Position numbers and translations under genes: made by a program | The notes under the pieces: model-generated | The model's database searches: none | What the model saw: only the letters and a program-made list of their open reading frames with translations | What the model was told of the DNA's origin: nothing | Origin: Thinopyrum elongatum | Lineage: Eukaryota > Streptophyta > Magnoliopsida > Poales > Poaceae | Length of the DNA stretch: 64,000 bases | Assembly (NCBI GenBank): GCA_011799875.1 | Contig: CM022297.1 | Location: forward strand, 542,026,220 to 542,090,219 | Direction of reading: 5' to 3' | In this document: positions 10,577 through 19,842 of the stretch, piece by piece | Layout: each line of letters opens with the position of its first letter | Position numbering within the stretch: the first letter of the stretch is position 1

Positions 10577-12112
10577 TGCTACTTGTAAACTGCGTTGGAT
10601 TTTTATCCCCGAAGAGGAGAGGATGGTGCAGCACAGTAGAGTAAGTATTTCCCTCAGTTAAGAAACCAAGGTTATCAATCCAGTAGGAGAATCAAGCAAC
10701 ACCATGTAAACAACACCTACACACAAAACACAAACCTTCGCACCCAACGCAAATGAGAGGTCGTCAATCTCTCGGTGGTCAAGTAACGAGATTAAACGGT
10801 ATATGATAGATTGATAAATAAATAAAAGATAAAAAAGTGCAGCAAGTATTTTTGGTATTTTTGTATAAGTACACGAGATAGATCTTATAATAAAAGTAGA
10901 CCTGGGGGCCGTAGGATTCACTAGTGGCATCTCTCTCAAGAAAATAGCATACGGTGGGTAAACAAATTACTGTTGAGCAATTGATAGAAAAGCAAATAAT
11001 TATGACGCTATCCAAGGCAATGATCATGATATACGCATCACATCAAAATCAAGTAGACCGACTCCTGCCTGCATCTACTACTATTACTTCACACATCGAC
11101 CGCTATCCAGCATGCATCTAGTGTATTAAGTCCATAAGAACGAAGTAATGCATTAAGAACGATGACATGATGTAGTCAAGACAAAAGCATATAAGAATTC
11201 ATCCCAACTTGTTATCCTTAATGGCAACAACACAAGCGTATCAACTCCCCTTCTGTCACTAGGACTCAACACCGCAAGATTGAACCCATTACTAAGCACC
11301 TCTTCCCATTGCAAGAAGATCTAATCTAGTTGGCCAAACCAAACCAAAACTTCAGAGAAGAAATACAAGGCTATACTAAATCATGCATAAAAGAGATCAG
11401 CAAGGAACTCAAGTAGAACAAGGATAGATCTGATCATAAACTCGCAATTCATCGGATCTCAACAAACACACCGCACAAAGTCATTACATCGGATGGATCT
11501 CCATGAAGATCATGGAGACCATTGTATTGATATACAAAGAGAGAGAGCCATCTAGCTACTACCTACGGACCCGTAGGTCTGTGGTGAACTACTCACGCAT
11601 CATCGGAGAGGCGGCAAGGATGATGTAGAGCCCCTCCGTGATGAGTTCCCCCTCCGGCGGAGTACCGGAAAAGGCCTCCAGATTGGATTTGGCGAGAACA
11701 GAGGCTTGCGGCGGTGGAAAAAGTATTTCGTGGACTCCTCCTAGGGTTTTGGAATATTTTGGAATTTATAGAGCTGGAGGTAGGTCGGTTGGAGCAGGGA
11801 GGGCCCACACAACACCTGGGCACGCCCCCCCCCCCCGGGGCGCGCCATGGTGTTGTGCGGGGCCCTCCATCATTATCTTCCGTAGCCTTCAAGTTCCAGG
11901 TGATCCTTATCTTCAATAAAAAATCCTCAAAAAGTTTCGGGACGATTTGATCTTATCTGATATTGATTTCCTGCGAAACAAAAACAAGGCAGAAAACAGG
12001 AACTGGCACTTGGCACTAGGTTAACAGGTTAGTCCCCAAAAATGATATAAAAAGGTATAAAATGATAATAAAAACATCCAAGAATAATAATATCATAGTA
12101 TGGGACGTATCA
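10577..12112 (-). repeat. 5' LTR of the gag-only gypsy element
   Basis: 1536 bp matching the 3' LTR with scattered substitutions. Near the U3 end, 28 bases present in the other LTR are missing, so the sequence jumps straight to the terminal GACGTATCA. The LTR end itself is preserved. Confidence 0.9.
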
Positions 12113-12222
12113 ACCGGCAGTGATGTCAACCCCCCATCACTGCCGGTATGCCACTGCCGGTTCAAAATCCGGCAGTGAAGAGGGGTTTTGAACCGACAGT
12201 GATGTGAAGAACTGGGGTAGTG
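12113..12222 (-). mobile_element. CACTA element terminus with subterminal repeats
   Basis: The minus strand begins CACTACCCCAGTTCTTCACA, a CACTA-type end, followed within 110 bp by at least five copies of a CACTGCCGG / CACTGTCGG motif in both orientations. The sequence continues on the other side of the gypsy insertion (3691-4150). TGT at 12223-12225 is the candidate 3-bp target duplication. The other terminus is outside the window. Confidence 0.75.
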
Positions 12223-12225
12223 TGT

Positions 12226-12605
12226 GTGGAAACATGCGAGACCAGCGCTTCACTTCGCGCTAGCGCGCTGCTTTTTGTACTACTCACGAGTAAAATATTA
12301 TTACGGCTAGCGACGTCGCCAATCGTTGAAGGAGGCCTATGTCTCATACTCAGCCTCGGACAGATCATGCCAAATAATCCAAATATATGCGATCACCGGA
12401 GTATATACAACTTTCATGATGGCGTATTCTCTAAGCGAAAGATTCGGATAGGCCTTGGTCGGCATTTGCATAATCCAAATATATGCCATCAGTCATCTGA
12501 ATAAATATGATCACCATATATATAACTTCCCTCCGAATTGAAAGTTGTATCATTATGACTTCAGTTACTTTCTCTAGTAGCTTGCACATTTTTTCTTATG
12601 GTAAC
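12226..12605 (+). promoter_or_regulatory. duplicated copy of the LRAT-gene upstream region
   Basis: From the CACTA end onward this matches 14530-14919: GGAAAC..GAGACC..CGCTTC, CGGACAGATCATGCC, TTTCATGATGGCGTATTCTC, AATTGAAAGTTGTATCAT and CTCTAGTAGCTTGCACA. A TATATATAAC box sits near 12517. Homology stops at the CTTATGG that contains the LRAT start codon in the other copy. Here different sequence follows. Confidence 0.8.
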
Positions 12606-13333
12606 ATGGATTTGTCCCATATTCCTTGGGGACAGATCTTTGATTTGCAGGGTCAGAATAGGAACATGAGTTCAACCACGATGGGTAGGGGTGGGCATAA
12701 TTAACCGAAACCAAGCAGAAAGAACCGGAACCGAAACCGAATGAACCGGAAACGAAAAAATCGGTTCCCTATTCGGTTACATATATCAAGGAACCGAAGT
12801 AACCGAAGAAAGTTCGGTTCCTACTCTCAAATAACCGAATTAACTGAAACAATCGAAATACATGAATTGTGCTTCACTTACATGCATTTTGTACGATTAT
12901 GTTTGGTTTATGTGTGATGTCTCATATTTAAACTAATGTTTTTGTGTTGCTATATTGCTATTGTTCTCTTATCAATCATTGTTATCTAAAATAGAGGTAG
13001 GGTTGCCCAAATTTTCTTTAGAACATGCATATTTTTTTGTTCTCTTAACCTCTGCTTAAAATTTTGGTTAGTTCGGTTAGAACCAGAACCGAACCGAAAT
13101 GCTCAGTTCCTAGAATTTCTCAGAACCGATCGGTTCCTATTTTCTAGGAACCAAATTTCTTCAAAAACAGAGGAACCGAACCAAAAACCGAATGCCCACC
13201 CCTGGTGATGGGTGGTATGACTGAAGGTGGCATTGCTTCGATTGGGAATGCATATGGAGCAGACGTCAAGGTCGTGGAAGAGACCCGATGCCCTAGCTAC
13301 CGCTGCGTAGGATTTTCTTTTCTATTCGATTAG
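12606..13333 (+). pseudogene. small ORF split by a hAT element
   Basis: ATG at 12606 (MDLSHIPWGQIFDLQ) follows the duplicated LRAT promoter. The frame reaches the hAT element at 12686. On the far side, after the second target-site copy, it resumes in the same frame at 13213 (GGMTEGGIASIGNAYG) and ends at TAG 13331-13333, for 66 codons in all. I recognise no family. The glycine-rich middle and two cysteines near the end are the only visible features. It could be an exon of a larger lost gene or chance coding; the restored frame favours the former weakly. Confidence 0.4.
12686..13204. mobile_element. non-autonomous hAT element
   Basis: The ends are TAGGGGTGGGCA and TGCCCACCCCTG, an 11-bp terminal inverted repeat of hAT type. 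Flanks ACGATGGG and GTGATGGG agree at 6 of 8 positions as an 8-bp target duplication. The 519-bp interior is filled with AACCGAA/GGTTC-type short repeats near both ends and an AT-rich centre, with no transposase. Confidence 0.8.
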
Positions 13334-14159
13334 TCCATGAGGCTTTTATCAAATTCGTATTTCCATATTATTTTAGTATGTAACAAGTTATTGTACATTG
13401 TTTATATACGGATGTGATACTATGCTGAGATGAGTTCTGTATGTGATATCTGTTAATTCTGGGACTACCACAATGGAACAGAGAGTCGGGTTCTTGGTAA
13501 GAGAACCCGGTTCGTTTCAGTGCATGCGTCCATCCGCGAAGGACAATGGAGAGAACTGATTTTCTTGGGACTTGGGATGTGAAGTCCCTATAATTTGGTC
13601 GCCAACACATCGTCAACATATATTTTTTACTACTTGGCACCGAAGTTCTAGAGCTCGATGAAATATATAACTTTTGTAGTTGATGCCTTTTTCCATTGAG
13701 GTTGCTTAGAGTATACCAAATAAATACGCAATTCAAAGTTCAGAGGTGAATACAAAAGAATAATATCCCTTATCTAGTGAAGAAGTCATGTGTATGTGTG
13801 ATGGTAAGAAGGCTATGCATGGAGCAAGAGGCCTTAGGTTCGGATCCTAGAAAATGCATGAGTGCGTCGCGTGTAGATGCCTCCTAAAAATGGCTCTTTA
13901 TTCTGCCATCATGGAACAAACAATTTAATCAAAAACAAACAGACATGTTACATTTTTTATTAACATTTGTTGTAGTTTTGAATATAGAGCAAAGGTACAG
14001 GATCTTACAGGACGCTTGTCAACATTACAATTCTTGTCAGCATTTGGATATATTCCTAGCCCGATTGTAAGTAAGCTAAATGTACTATTCAAGCATATAA
14101 AGGGAATTAACGCTGCCAAAGAAAAACATAAAGGATGGCAGTACAACTGTCAATTAGCT
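13334..14159. other. intergenic stretch with CACTA-like debris
   Basis: No gene is supported. Around 13640-13760 the sequence resembles the CACTA internal segment at 3745-3840 (both carry a TAGTTGAT..CTTTTTCAT-like block), which suggests CACTA debris. The rest shows nothing recognisable. Confidence 0.5.
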
Positions 14160-14393
14160 AAGAATAAATTCATTTGTGATAGCCCAACGCATAAATGCCT
14201 AGGCTGCTGAGAATAAATTCATTTGTGATAGCCCAACGCATAAATGCCTAGGCCGCTGAGAATAAATTCATTTGTGATAGCCCAACGCATAAATGCCTAG
14301 GCCGCTGAGAATAAATTTATTTGTGATAGCCCAATGCATAAATGCCTAGGCCACTGAAAATAAATTCATTTGTGATAAACCAACGCATAAAGG
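14160..14393. repeat. 49-bp tandem repeat, about 4.8 copies
   Basis: Units containing AATTCATTTGTGATAGCCCA begin at 14162, 14211, 14260, 14309 and 14358, exactly 49 bp apart. The first three differ by a single base; the fourth and fifth have a few substitutions. No unique spacers separate units, so this is a minisatellite and not a CRISPR array. It lies about 540 bp upstream of the LRAT start codon. Confidence 0.92.
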
Positions 14394-14529
14394 CCAAGCT
14401 AGACCTTAATAGGGCTTCCATTAGAAACCTCCTGTCAGTGATGTCGCCAGCGGACGTGGAGGATAAAGAAGGCACAAACGCATGCAAGTGCTTCGGGAAA
14501 TGTGCGGAGAGAGGGAAAGGGAGGAGGAC

Positions 14530-14916
14530 GCGTATGGAAACGTGTGAGACCGGCGCTTCGCCTCGTGCTAGCACGCTGCTTTTTCACCATTCACGAGTAA
14601 ATTATTATTTTGGATGGCGACGTTGCTAGCCGTTGGAGGAGGCCTATATGCCTCGAACTTAGCTTCGGACAGATCATGCCGAATCCCAATATATGCCATC
14701 CGAATAAATACGATCACTGTATACAACTTTCATGATGGCGTATTCTCTAAGCGAAAGATTCGGGTGGGCCAAATATGATGGCTATATATATGCCATCATA
14801 TATGCCATCCATCGTCCGAATAAACATGATGGCTATATATAAAGCTTCCATCCTAATTGAAAGTTGTATCATTTTGCCTTCAGTTAATTTCTCTAGTAGC
14901 TTGCACAATTTTCCTT
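14530..14916 (+). promoter_or_regulatory. upstream region of the LRAT-domain gene
   Basis: TATATATAAAGC (about 14835-14846) is a TATA box 75-80 bp before the ATG, a normal distance for a short leader. The whole block has a second copy at 12226-12605. The copies share the TATA region but differ by small indels. A short ATATATGCCATC repeat at 14777-14810 is specific to this copy. Confidence 0.6.
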
Positions 14917-16429
14917 ATGGACAGGGGGGTGACGGTGGAATCAAGCAAAATAGAACGGTGGCAGCTCAGACCCGGCGATCATATCTACGTCTGGCGCATT
15001 GCCAAAAAAATCCCGGATGGAGGCGGTATAAATCGTATCTACTCCCATCATGGTAAGACCAATCGTTTTTATTAGTTCCATGCACCTTATTAATGGAAGA
15101 GAAGCGCGCATTTAGGGCGTGCCCAACGGGCCAGCGACTTCGCCGGCTTGCGTCATGTTTTATCCGACGAGTCTTGCTATGCGTACGATTCTTGCTTGTC
15201 CGATTTCATACGACATAGCAGATCAAGCCGTTCAACTCCTGATCCAAACGGCAGCACACCATTAGATTAGGCATCGTATAGAGTTGGACAGACTAAAATC
15301 GTACGCACAGTGGTTCCGATTATCCGACGTAGAGGAGAGAGGGTCACAAAAACGCACATCTCTCGAAAACGTCCGCAGCCTCTGCTCTCGCTGGCCCACT
15401 CTCGTTTGCTCTTGGTGTGTCGAGTCCTTTTGCTTTTTTTCTTCATTCCCACGGCAGCTCATCCAGCGAAATCGCCGGTGCCGTTGTGGACGCCCTTATT
15501 AAGAGGGTGAGGTGAGGCGGAACAAAGTCTGAGTGCACGAATTCTGAGGAATGTTGGCACTGGTCGGTTTTGGGTCCGTGACCTAGTTAAGTTAATTAAT
15601 TCATTTTTGTCTCCTGGTAGTAGTATATCTGAATGGAGGGATACCAATCTTTTTAAGGCTGGCTAATTATTACTTGATTTCCATTCAATTAATCAATCAA
15701 TTAGGCTCTTTGGCTACATATATATTACAGTAATTTGAGTGTACAGGAATCTACGTGGGCGACGAGAAGGTCATCCAGCTCACCTGGACTTTACTGCTGT
15801 CCTCCATACCTGATCGAAGAAAGTGCCCCAGGTGCCATGGAGCTAAGAGTCGAGTCGACGTCGTCGTCTGCTGCCTTGACTGCTTCCTGGGAAAGGATGG
15901 TGAACTTTGCCTCTTCGCCTACGCAGTGCCCAAGTGGTTCTATTACGAGACAGACGTTCTTGCGCCTCTTCGGCAGCTCACCTGCTCCACGGATGCTGAA
16001 GACCCCCCCGGGACGGTCTTGCGCCGCGCCAACGACGGCAGCCGCAGCGGCTACGACCCTGTGCACAATAACTGCTTCCACTTTGCCTTTTACTGCAAGA
16101 CAGGGCGCCAATATTATGGTAAAGTCACTTTAGCACTGGACATTTCGGCTGCCGATTTTATGGTGCGCCAACTGCGCTTGCCATCAGACGATGAGCCAGA
16201 CTTCAACGGCCCAAACGGCATCCCCGCAGCGCCGCCTAGAGTCGCACCTCCACCTCCACCTCCACCTCCACGGCGCAGGTCACCTTCACCTCCACGGCGC
16301 AGGTGGGGGCGCTGGTCACCTCCACGGCTCAGGTGGCCCGACCTGGACGCAACCGACGCAATGGTGGTGGTAGGGGTGGGGGCGGTGCTCCTAATGGCCC
16401 CGGAATTGGCCCCTTTCGCTATCTTATAG
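14917..16429 (+). CDS. LRAT / NC-domain containing protein
   Basis: Two exons, 14917-15052 and 15747-16429, joined in phase 1, give 272 residues. Exon 1 carries the family opening (LRPGDHIYVWR) and the histidine motif HHG (His44-His45); exon 2 continues with IYVGDEKVIQLT. The catalytic cysteine motif is NNCFHFAFYCKTG with Cys155. The LRAT fold belongs to the NlpC/P60 thiol superfamily, whose members act as acyltransferases or (thio)esterases; plant NC-domain proteins are mostly uncharacterised, so no substrate is assigned. Residues about 205-245 are a Pro/Arg-rich low-complexity run and the end (AMVVVGVGAVLLM) is hydrophobic, possibly a membrane anchor. The donor is GTAAGA and the acceptor TGTACAG. 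All key residues are present and no stop breaks the frame. The ATG is chosen over a longer upstream reading because it fits the domain start and the TATA spacing. Confidence 0.85.
15178..15307. mobile_element. small inverted-repeat element in the LRAT intron
   Basis: The left end ATGCGTACGATTCTTGCTTG and the right end GACTAAAATCGTACGCAC form an imperfect ~35-bp terminal inverted repeat around a 60-bp centre. It lies wholly in the intron and leaves both splice sites untouched. I could not fix a target duplication, so its superfamily is open. Confidence 0.5.
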
Positions 16430-16491
16430 ACTCACTGGGCTGCCGAGCCCTCGATTCGCTATCTTATAGACTCACTGGGCTGCCGAGCCCT
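16412..16491 (+). repeat. 40-bp tandem duplication across the LRAT stop codon
   Basis: TTCGCTATCTTATAGACTCA and the following 20 bases occur twice in direct succession without a difference. The functional TAG (16427-16429) lies in the first copy, so the second copy falls in the 3' UTR and the protein is unaffected. Confidence 0.9.
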
Positions 16492-17083
16492 CGATTTCTC
16501 CGCGAGACTTGGGGCGCCCCCCAAGAGCAAGTACAATCTTATAGCCATATACTAGGGCACTTGGTCCATGTGTACGTGCCATATCATATGCTTCTGCATA
16601 GACAATAAAACGGGCACCTTTATCATATAGTCCTACATATACAATAAAACAGGCACCTTGTATAGTGGGCTGTTTAATAGTATTTGGTTGTCTGTAACCT
16701 GTTTAATGTATACATGCATGCATGCATCTATGATCAAGTATAAATAAGATCCTTGTGTGCTAGTATTTTGTTGCAACTTCAAAAGGAATATGACAGCACA
16801 TACATCAACTCACGATATAATATGATAAAACACTCAGCTTCGTATATAACCGTAACCGAGAATGCTCGACTCAATTTTGCATAAATAAATAGACCATGGT
16901 CTGTACCCTATCATTATCGTGGTCTGAACAAGCAAACGCAAAATGGCACAATCCTACTATTTTATTTTAGTTTTCCTAATTCAGCGACCGACGAATTCAA
17001 TTCAAAACCTCCAGGTGAAGGCTCTAGACAAGCAGTGCATGTGTATAGTACAGGATAACAATGACACGGTGTGCACAACCACC
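16492..17083. other. 3' flank of the LRAT gene
   Basis: AT-rich, with two near copies of a CAATAAAACNGGCACCTT segment (16602 and 16642) that include AATAAA polyadenylation signals. A 16943-17080 ORF with two or three cysteines starts with a hydrophobic stretch, but I cannot tie it to any family. Confidence 0.5.
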
Positions 17084-17086
17084 TTA

Positions 17087-17221
17087 GGCCTTGTTTGGAT
17101 TCAGTCGGTTTTACACCAATCCACGTTGGAGTGGATTGGAGTTAAACTTTGACTTAAATTCCACTCCAATCCACCCAACACATGTGGATTGAGGTGAATC
17201 CGACAACATCCAAACAAGGCC
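17087..17221. mobile_element. Tourist-type MITE (PIF/Harbinger)
   Basis: The ends are GGCCTTGTTTGGAT and ATCCAAACAAGGCC, flanked by TTA on both sides (17084-17086, 17222-17224), the 3-bp target preference of PIF/Harbinger MITEs. 135 bp with no coding capacity. GGATTGGAGT..ACTCCAATCC arms extend the palindrome. Confidence 0.9.
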
Positions 17222-17224
17222 TTA

Positions 17225-17648
17225 ATAAGTTGTCATCACACCAAAAAAAAAACCTCTCCCATCCCGTGCGCTCGGCAAATGGCTCGCGCCTCGGTCCGCC
17301 GCTACGGCCGGCCATGAGCACAAGTCGCGCAGGCCATCAGCCATTGCCGCGTTGCTCCTACACTGCATGCATGGCGTCACTGCGCCGACGACGACATCCT
17401 AGCGCTCCGGCAGCCGCCCAGGGCCCTCCTGCTCGGCACCAGGACAGACACCGCCGCGCTGTCCCTCTGCTTCCTCCGCTCTGCTCTCTCTCTCTTTCTC
17501 TGCTGCGGCCTGCGTGCAAGGCGAGAATGAAGCCTCGCCGGTCCAACGCCGTCCGCCCAAGCCCAAGTGCTGAACGCCCGGCCACGTCGCGCAGGCTAGT
17601 GGCCGAACGCCACGCCATCTCGCTGACTCCCCATGCGGCATCCACAAC
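17225..17648. other. GC-rich stretch without a supported gene
   Basis: Open in several frames on both strands because of high GC. Products are Arg/Ala/Pro-rich with no domain. It ends where a hAT-like repeat begins. It may be decayed gene or element sequence. Confidence 0.4.
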
Positions 17649-18239
17649 TAAAGATGGCAATGGGTACCCGAAACCCGAAACTCGATGGGTTTTTACCCCA
17701 TTAGGACATGATTTTTTGTCGAAAGAGACCACCTGCGCCAACGAATTGCCAAAAGAGACCACCTGCAGATGAAAGTGACAAAAAGGACCCCCTCGGCCGT
17801 GGCGGTAGGCGCGGCAGGCGACACGTGGCACCTACCGCCACGCCAGGAGGCGGCGGGCCCTGCCGCTACCGCAGGAGGCGGCCACTCAGGCAAAACGTGA
17901 TTGGTGCAGTGCATCTCGCTCGGACGGAACGGGGCGGGCCAGGTGGGCCCTGCCGCCACCGCGAGAGGCGGCCTCTGCTGGCGCTGTCGCTCGCAGGCCG
18001 ACAAGCCGTGCAGGTCGCGGGGCCAGCCGGTGGGCCACGCCGCCACCGCAGCAGGCGGCAACCCTGCTGTTGCTGCTGCGAGCCGAGATTAGCAAACGGC
18101 GCTGATTCCGATGACAAACTGCGTTGATTCCGATGCTTCGAAACTTGTTGCTGTAGCGGAGGTGACAGCACCAAATTCGATGGCCATGCTTTTTTTTCTT
18201 TCTGCCACAAGTTCTGATGATTTGGAATCGGATTCCCGC

Positions 18240-18369
18240 CTGCCTGCGTCACCTCCTTCACCTTGCAAAGATCGCCATACCAACACCGCAGGACTGCCAC
18301 CCCCGGAGGCAAACTTGCATTCTTCATTTTCCTCGGCCTAATGCTTTGATCCGAGCAAGGCAAACTCAT
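18240..18369 (-). pseudogene. captured gene fragment inside the Mutator-like element
   Basis: The minus strand reads from ATG 18369 MSLPCSDQSIRPRKMKNA, then LPPGVAVLRCWYGDLCKVKE, which resembles the (L)PxGVxVxxCxCGDxCKV N-terminal motif of a grass protein family with GRF-like zinc-finger features, though one Cys is replaced by Tyr here. Resemblance ends near 18240, close to an AAG|GTGAAG sequence that could have been a splice donor. Function is unknown; a truncated capture is the simplest reading. Confidence 0.4.
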
Positions 18370-18445
18370 ACCGACTGAAAAAATGTCTTACACCCTTTGC
18401 GCAGTGGCGATTTTGAGGATGGCTGGACGAGAGCCTCGGTGTCTC

Positions 18446-18457
18446 CTTTTATAGGCT
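18446..18457 (-). promoter_or_regulatory. TATA box of the captured gene fragment
   Basis: GCCTATAAAAGG on the minus strand, about 80 bp upstream of the captured ATG. Just upstream (18495-18510) lies TTTCCCGCC, an E2F-like site, and several ATTCCCGC repeats. Motif evidence only. Confidence 0.45.
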
Positions 18458-19312
18458 CAGACGACAAATAATTGCGAGAAAATAATGACGAAATTAGGCG
18501 GGAAATTTTAGGATCCCTGTAGTGTCGGCACAACAGTTCCCGCAGCATCGGATTCCCGCAGCGAGTGACTGATTCCCGCAGTGCCGTCCCATCCGCTCAA
18601 GCAATAGCCAGAGCGATTCTCGCAGTGCCGTCGCGTCCGCTGAGGCAAAAGAAGCAAAAGCAGTACTGATTCCCGGGCGAAAGAACCAAAAGCAGGGGAT
18701 CAGTGTCCATATTCCCGCGCGTCGGAATCACAGCCGTCAGCGTCGCTGTCGCGCCTGGGAATCAGCGCCGTCAGCGTCCTAGCAGAGATGCCGCCTCGGC
18801 CGGTGGCGACAGGGCCCACCTGCTGGGCCCGCGAGCAGCAGTGCTTGTCGGCAGGATCAGCGCCGGCCGCCTCTTGTTGTGGCGGCAGGGCCCACCTCGC
18901 TTGTCCGTTCCGTCCCAGCTCGAGCGAATCGTAGCAAACCCGTTACACCCGCGCGGCCGCCTCATGGCGTGGCGGCAGGGCTCGCCCCCTCCAGGCGTGG
19001 CGGCAGGTGCCACGTGTCGCCTGCCGCGCCTGCCGCCACACCCGAGGGGGTCCTTTTTGTCAAATTCATCTGCATGTGGTTCTTCTTGGCAATTCGTTCA
19101 CGCAGGTGGTTTCTTTCGACAAAAAATCATTAGGACATGGGTATGAATTTAAGTCCTTACCCATGGGCATGCTAATGGGCAAAAAGCCATGCCCATCGGG
19201 TATGCGGGTGTGGACGTGGTATTATATCATCCGAACCCGCAAACCCATGGGCATATGTATACCCGGTTTGCATTTGAGACTCAGGCATTTGAGACTTCAT
19301 GCGCCAGTCTCG

Positions 19313-19842
19313 GGCAGACGCGATGCTAAGGCAGGCTTCATTAAGATTACTGCTCGACGCATCAAGAAGTTGCGACAGCGCCTTCGGATAGCCCACCGGA
19401 TGGAAGAGCTCAAGACCCTTGCCATAGAGGCGAATGCTCGGCGGCTACGGTATAAGGTTGATGATTGGAAGCCTGCCTCCGGCTCTGTCGATGTTGACCC
19501 TCGGCTGCGAGCGGTCCACCAAGAGGCAGATTCTCTCGTGGGCATTGATGGCCCAAGGGAGGAGGTTGCCACTTGGTTGATGGATACTCAAAAGAAACTC
19601 AAGGTGGTGTCAATAGTGGGATTCGGTGGTCTTGGCAAAACTACATTTGCCAAACAGGTGTATGACAAGATTGGCTTGCAGTTCGATTGCAATGCATTCT
19701 CTTTAGTTTCGCAGAGGCCTGATAAGAATGAGCTACTCAACAATTCACAATATAAACTTGGGATGAACGAGCCCGTTTCATCTCGTGCTCGCAAGGTTGA
19801 CGACATCATTGAAGAGCTAAGACAACATCTGAAAAATAAAAG
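19313..19842 (+). pseudogene. NLR (CC-NB-ARC) disease-resistance gene fragment
   Basis: An open frame encodes the end of an Rx-type coiled-coil domain (AHRMEELKTLAIEANARRLR), the linker, and the start of NB-ARC with an intact P-loop (VGFGGLGKTTFAKQVYD) and the RNBS-A region. It stops at ELRQHLKNKR|Y, where AG|GTATTG forms a splice donor; many monocot NLRs of the Pik type have an intron just before kinase-2. No kinase-2, GLPL, MHD or LRR sequence follows in the next kilobases, and the first part of the coiled coil is missing, replaced by transposon sequence. It is a relic with ends lost on both sides. Confidence 0.8.

Larger units (their letters stand above)
4151..12112 (-). mobile_element. 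gypsy LTR retrotransposon with gag-protease only (Athila-like, non-autonomous)
   Basis: Two LTRs in the same orientation bound the element: 3' LTR 4151-5719 and 5' LTR 10577-12112. Flanks ACCAG (4146-4150) and ACCGG (12113-12117) are a 5-bp target duplication with one mismatch. A tRNA-Asp-type primer site follows the 5' LTR and a polypurine tract precedes the 3' LTR. Between them I find only gag-protease (10339-8252) and about 2.5 kb of non-coding DNA. Reverse transcriptase, RNase H and integrase are absent, so mobility would need enzymes in trans. It interrupts the CACTA element ending at 12222. Confidence 0.9.
17710..19129. mobile_element. non-autonomous Mutator-like element (Pack-MULE type) with 10-bp TSD
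   Basis: The ends GATTTTTTGTCGAAAGAGAC and its imperfect complement (..CTTTCGACAAAAAATC) start inverted repeats of at least 130 bp, with weaker symmetry further in. Both sides carry ATTAGGACAT (17700-17709, 19130-19139). Mutator elements usually make 9-bp duplications, with 8-11 seen. No MURA transposase is present. The centre (about 18100-18600) is less GC-rich and contains gene-like sequence with its own TATA box on the minus strand. Confidence 0.85.
17649..19274. mobile_element. hAT-like repeat split by a Mutator-like element
   Basis: TAAAGATGGCAATGGGTACC at 17649 is a frequent start of grass hAT-type repeats. It continues up to 17709 and resumes after the Mutator insertion at 19140 with ACCCATGGGCATG and GGGTATGCGGGTG motifs. 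The expected right terminus is not found; NLR-derived sequence follows from about 19290, so the element looks truncated. Confidence 0.5.

Noticed and set aside
14160..14393. CRISPR-like regular repeats
   Set aside because: Units are contiguous with no unique spacers and the genome is plant nuclear; it is a minisatellite.
16943..17152. Small secreted cysteine-containing peptide (MAQSYYFILVFLIQ...)
   Set aside because: Only two or three cysteines in the part before the MITE, no family resemblance and the ORF end lies in the Tourist MITE.
19007..19312. N-terminal 100 residues of the ORF that contains the NLR fragment
   Set aside because: Reads the inverted arm of the Mutator-like element and hAT-like repeat, not NLR sequence.
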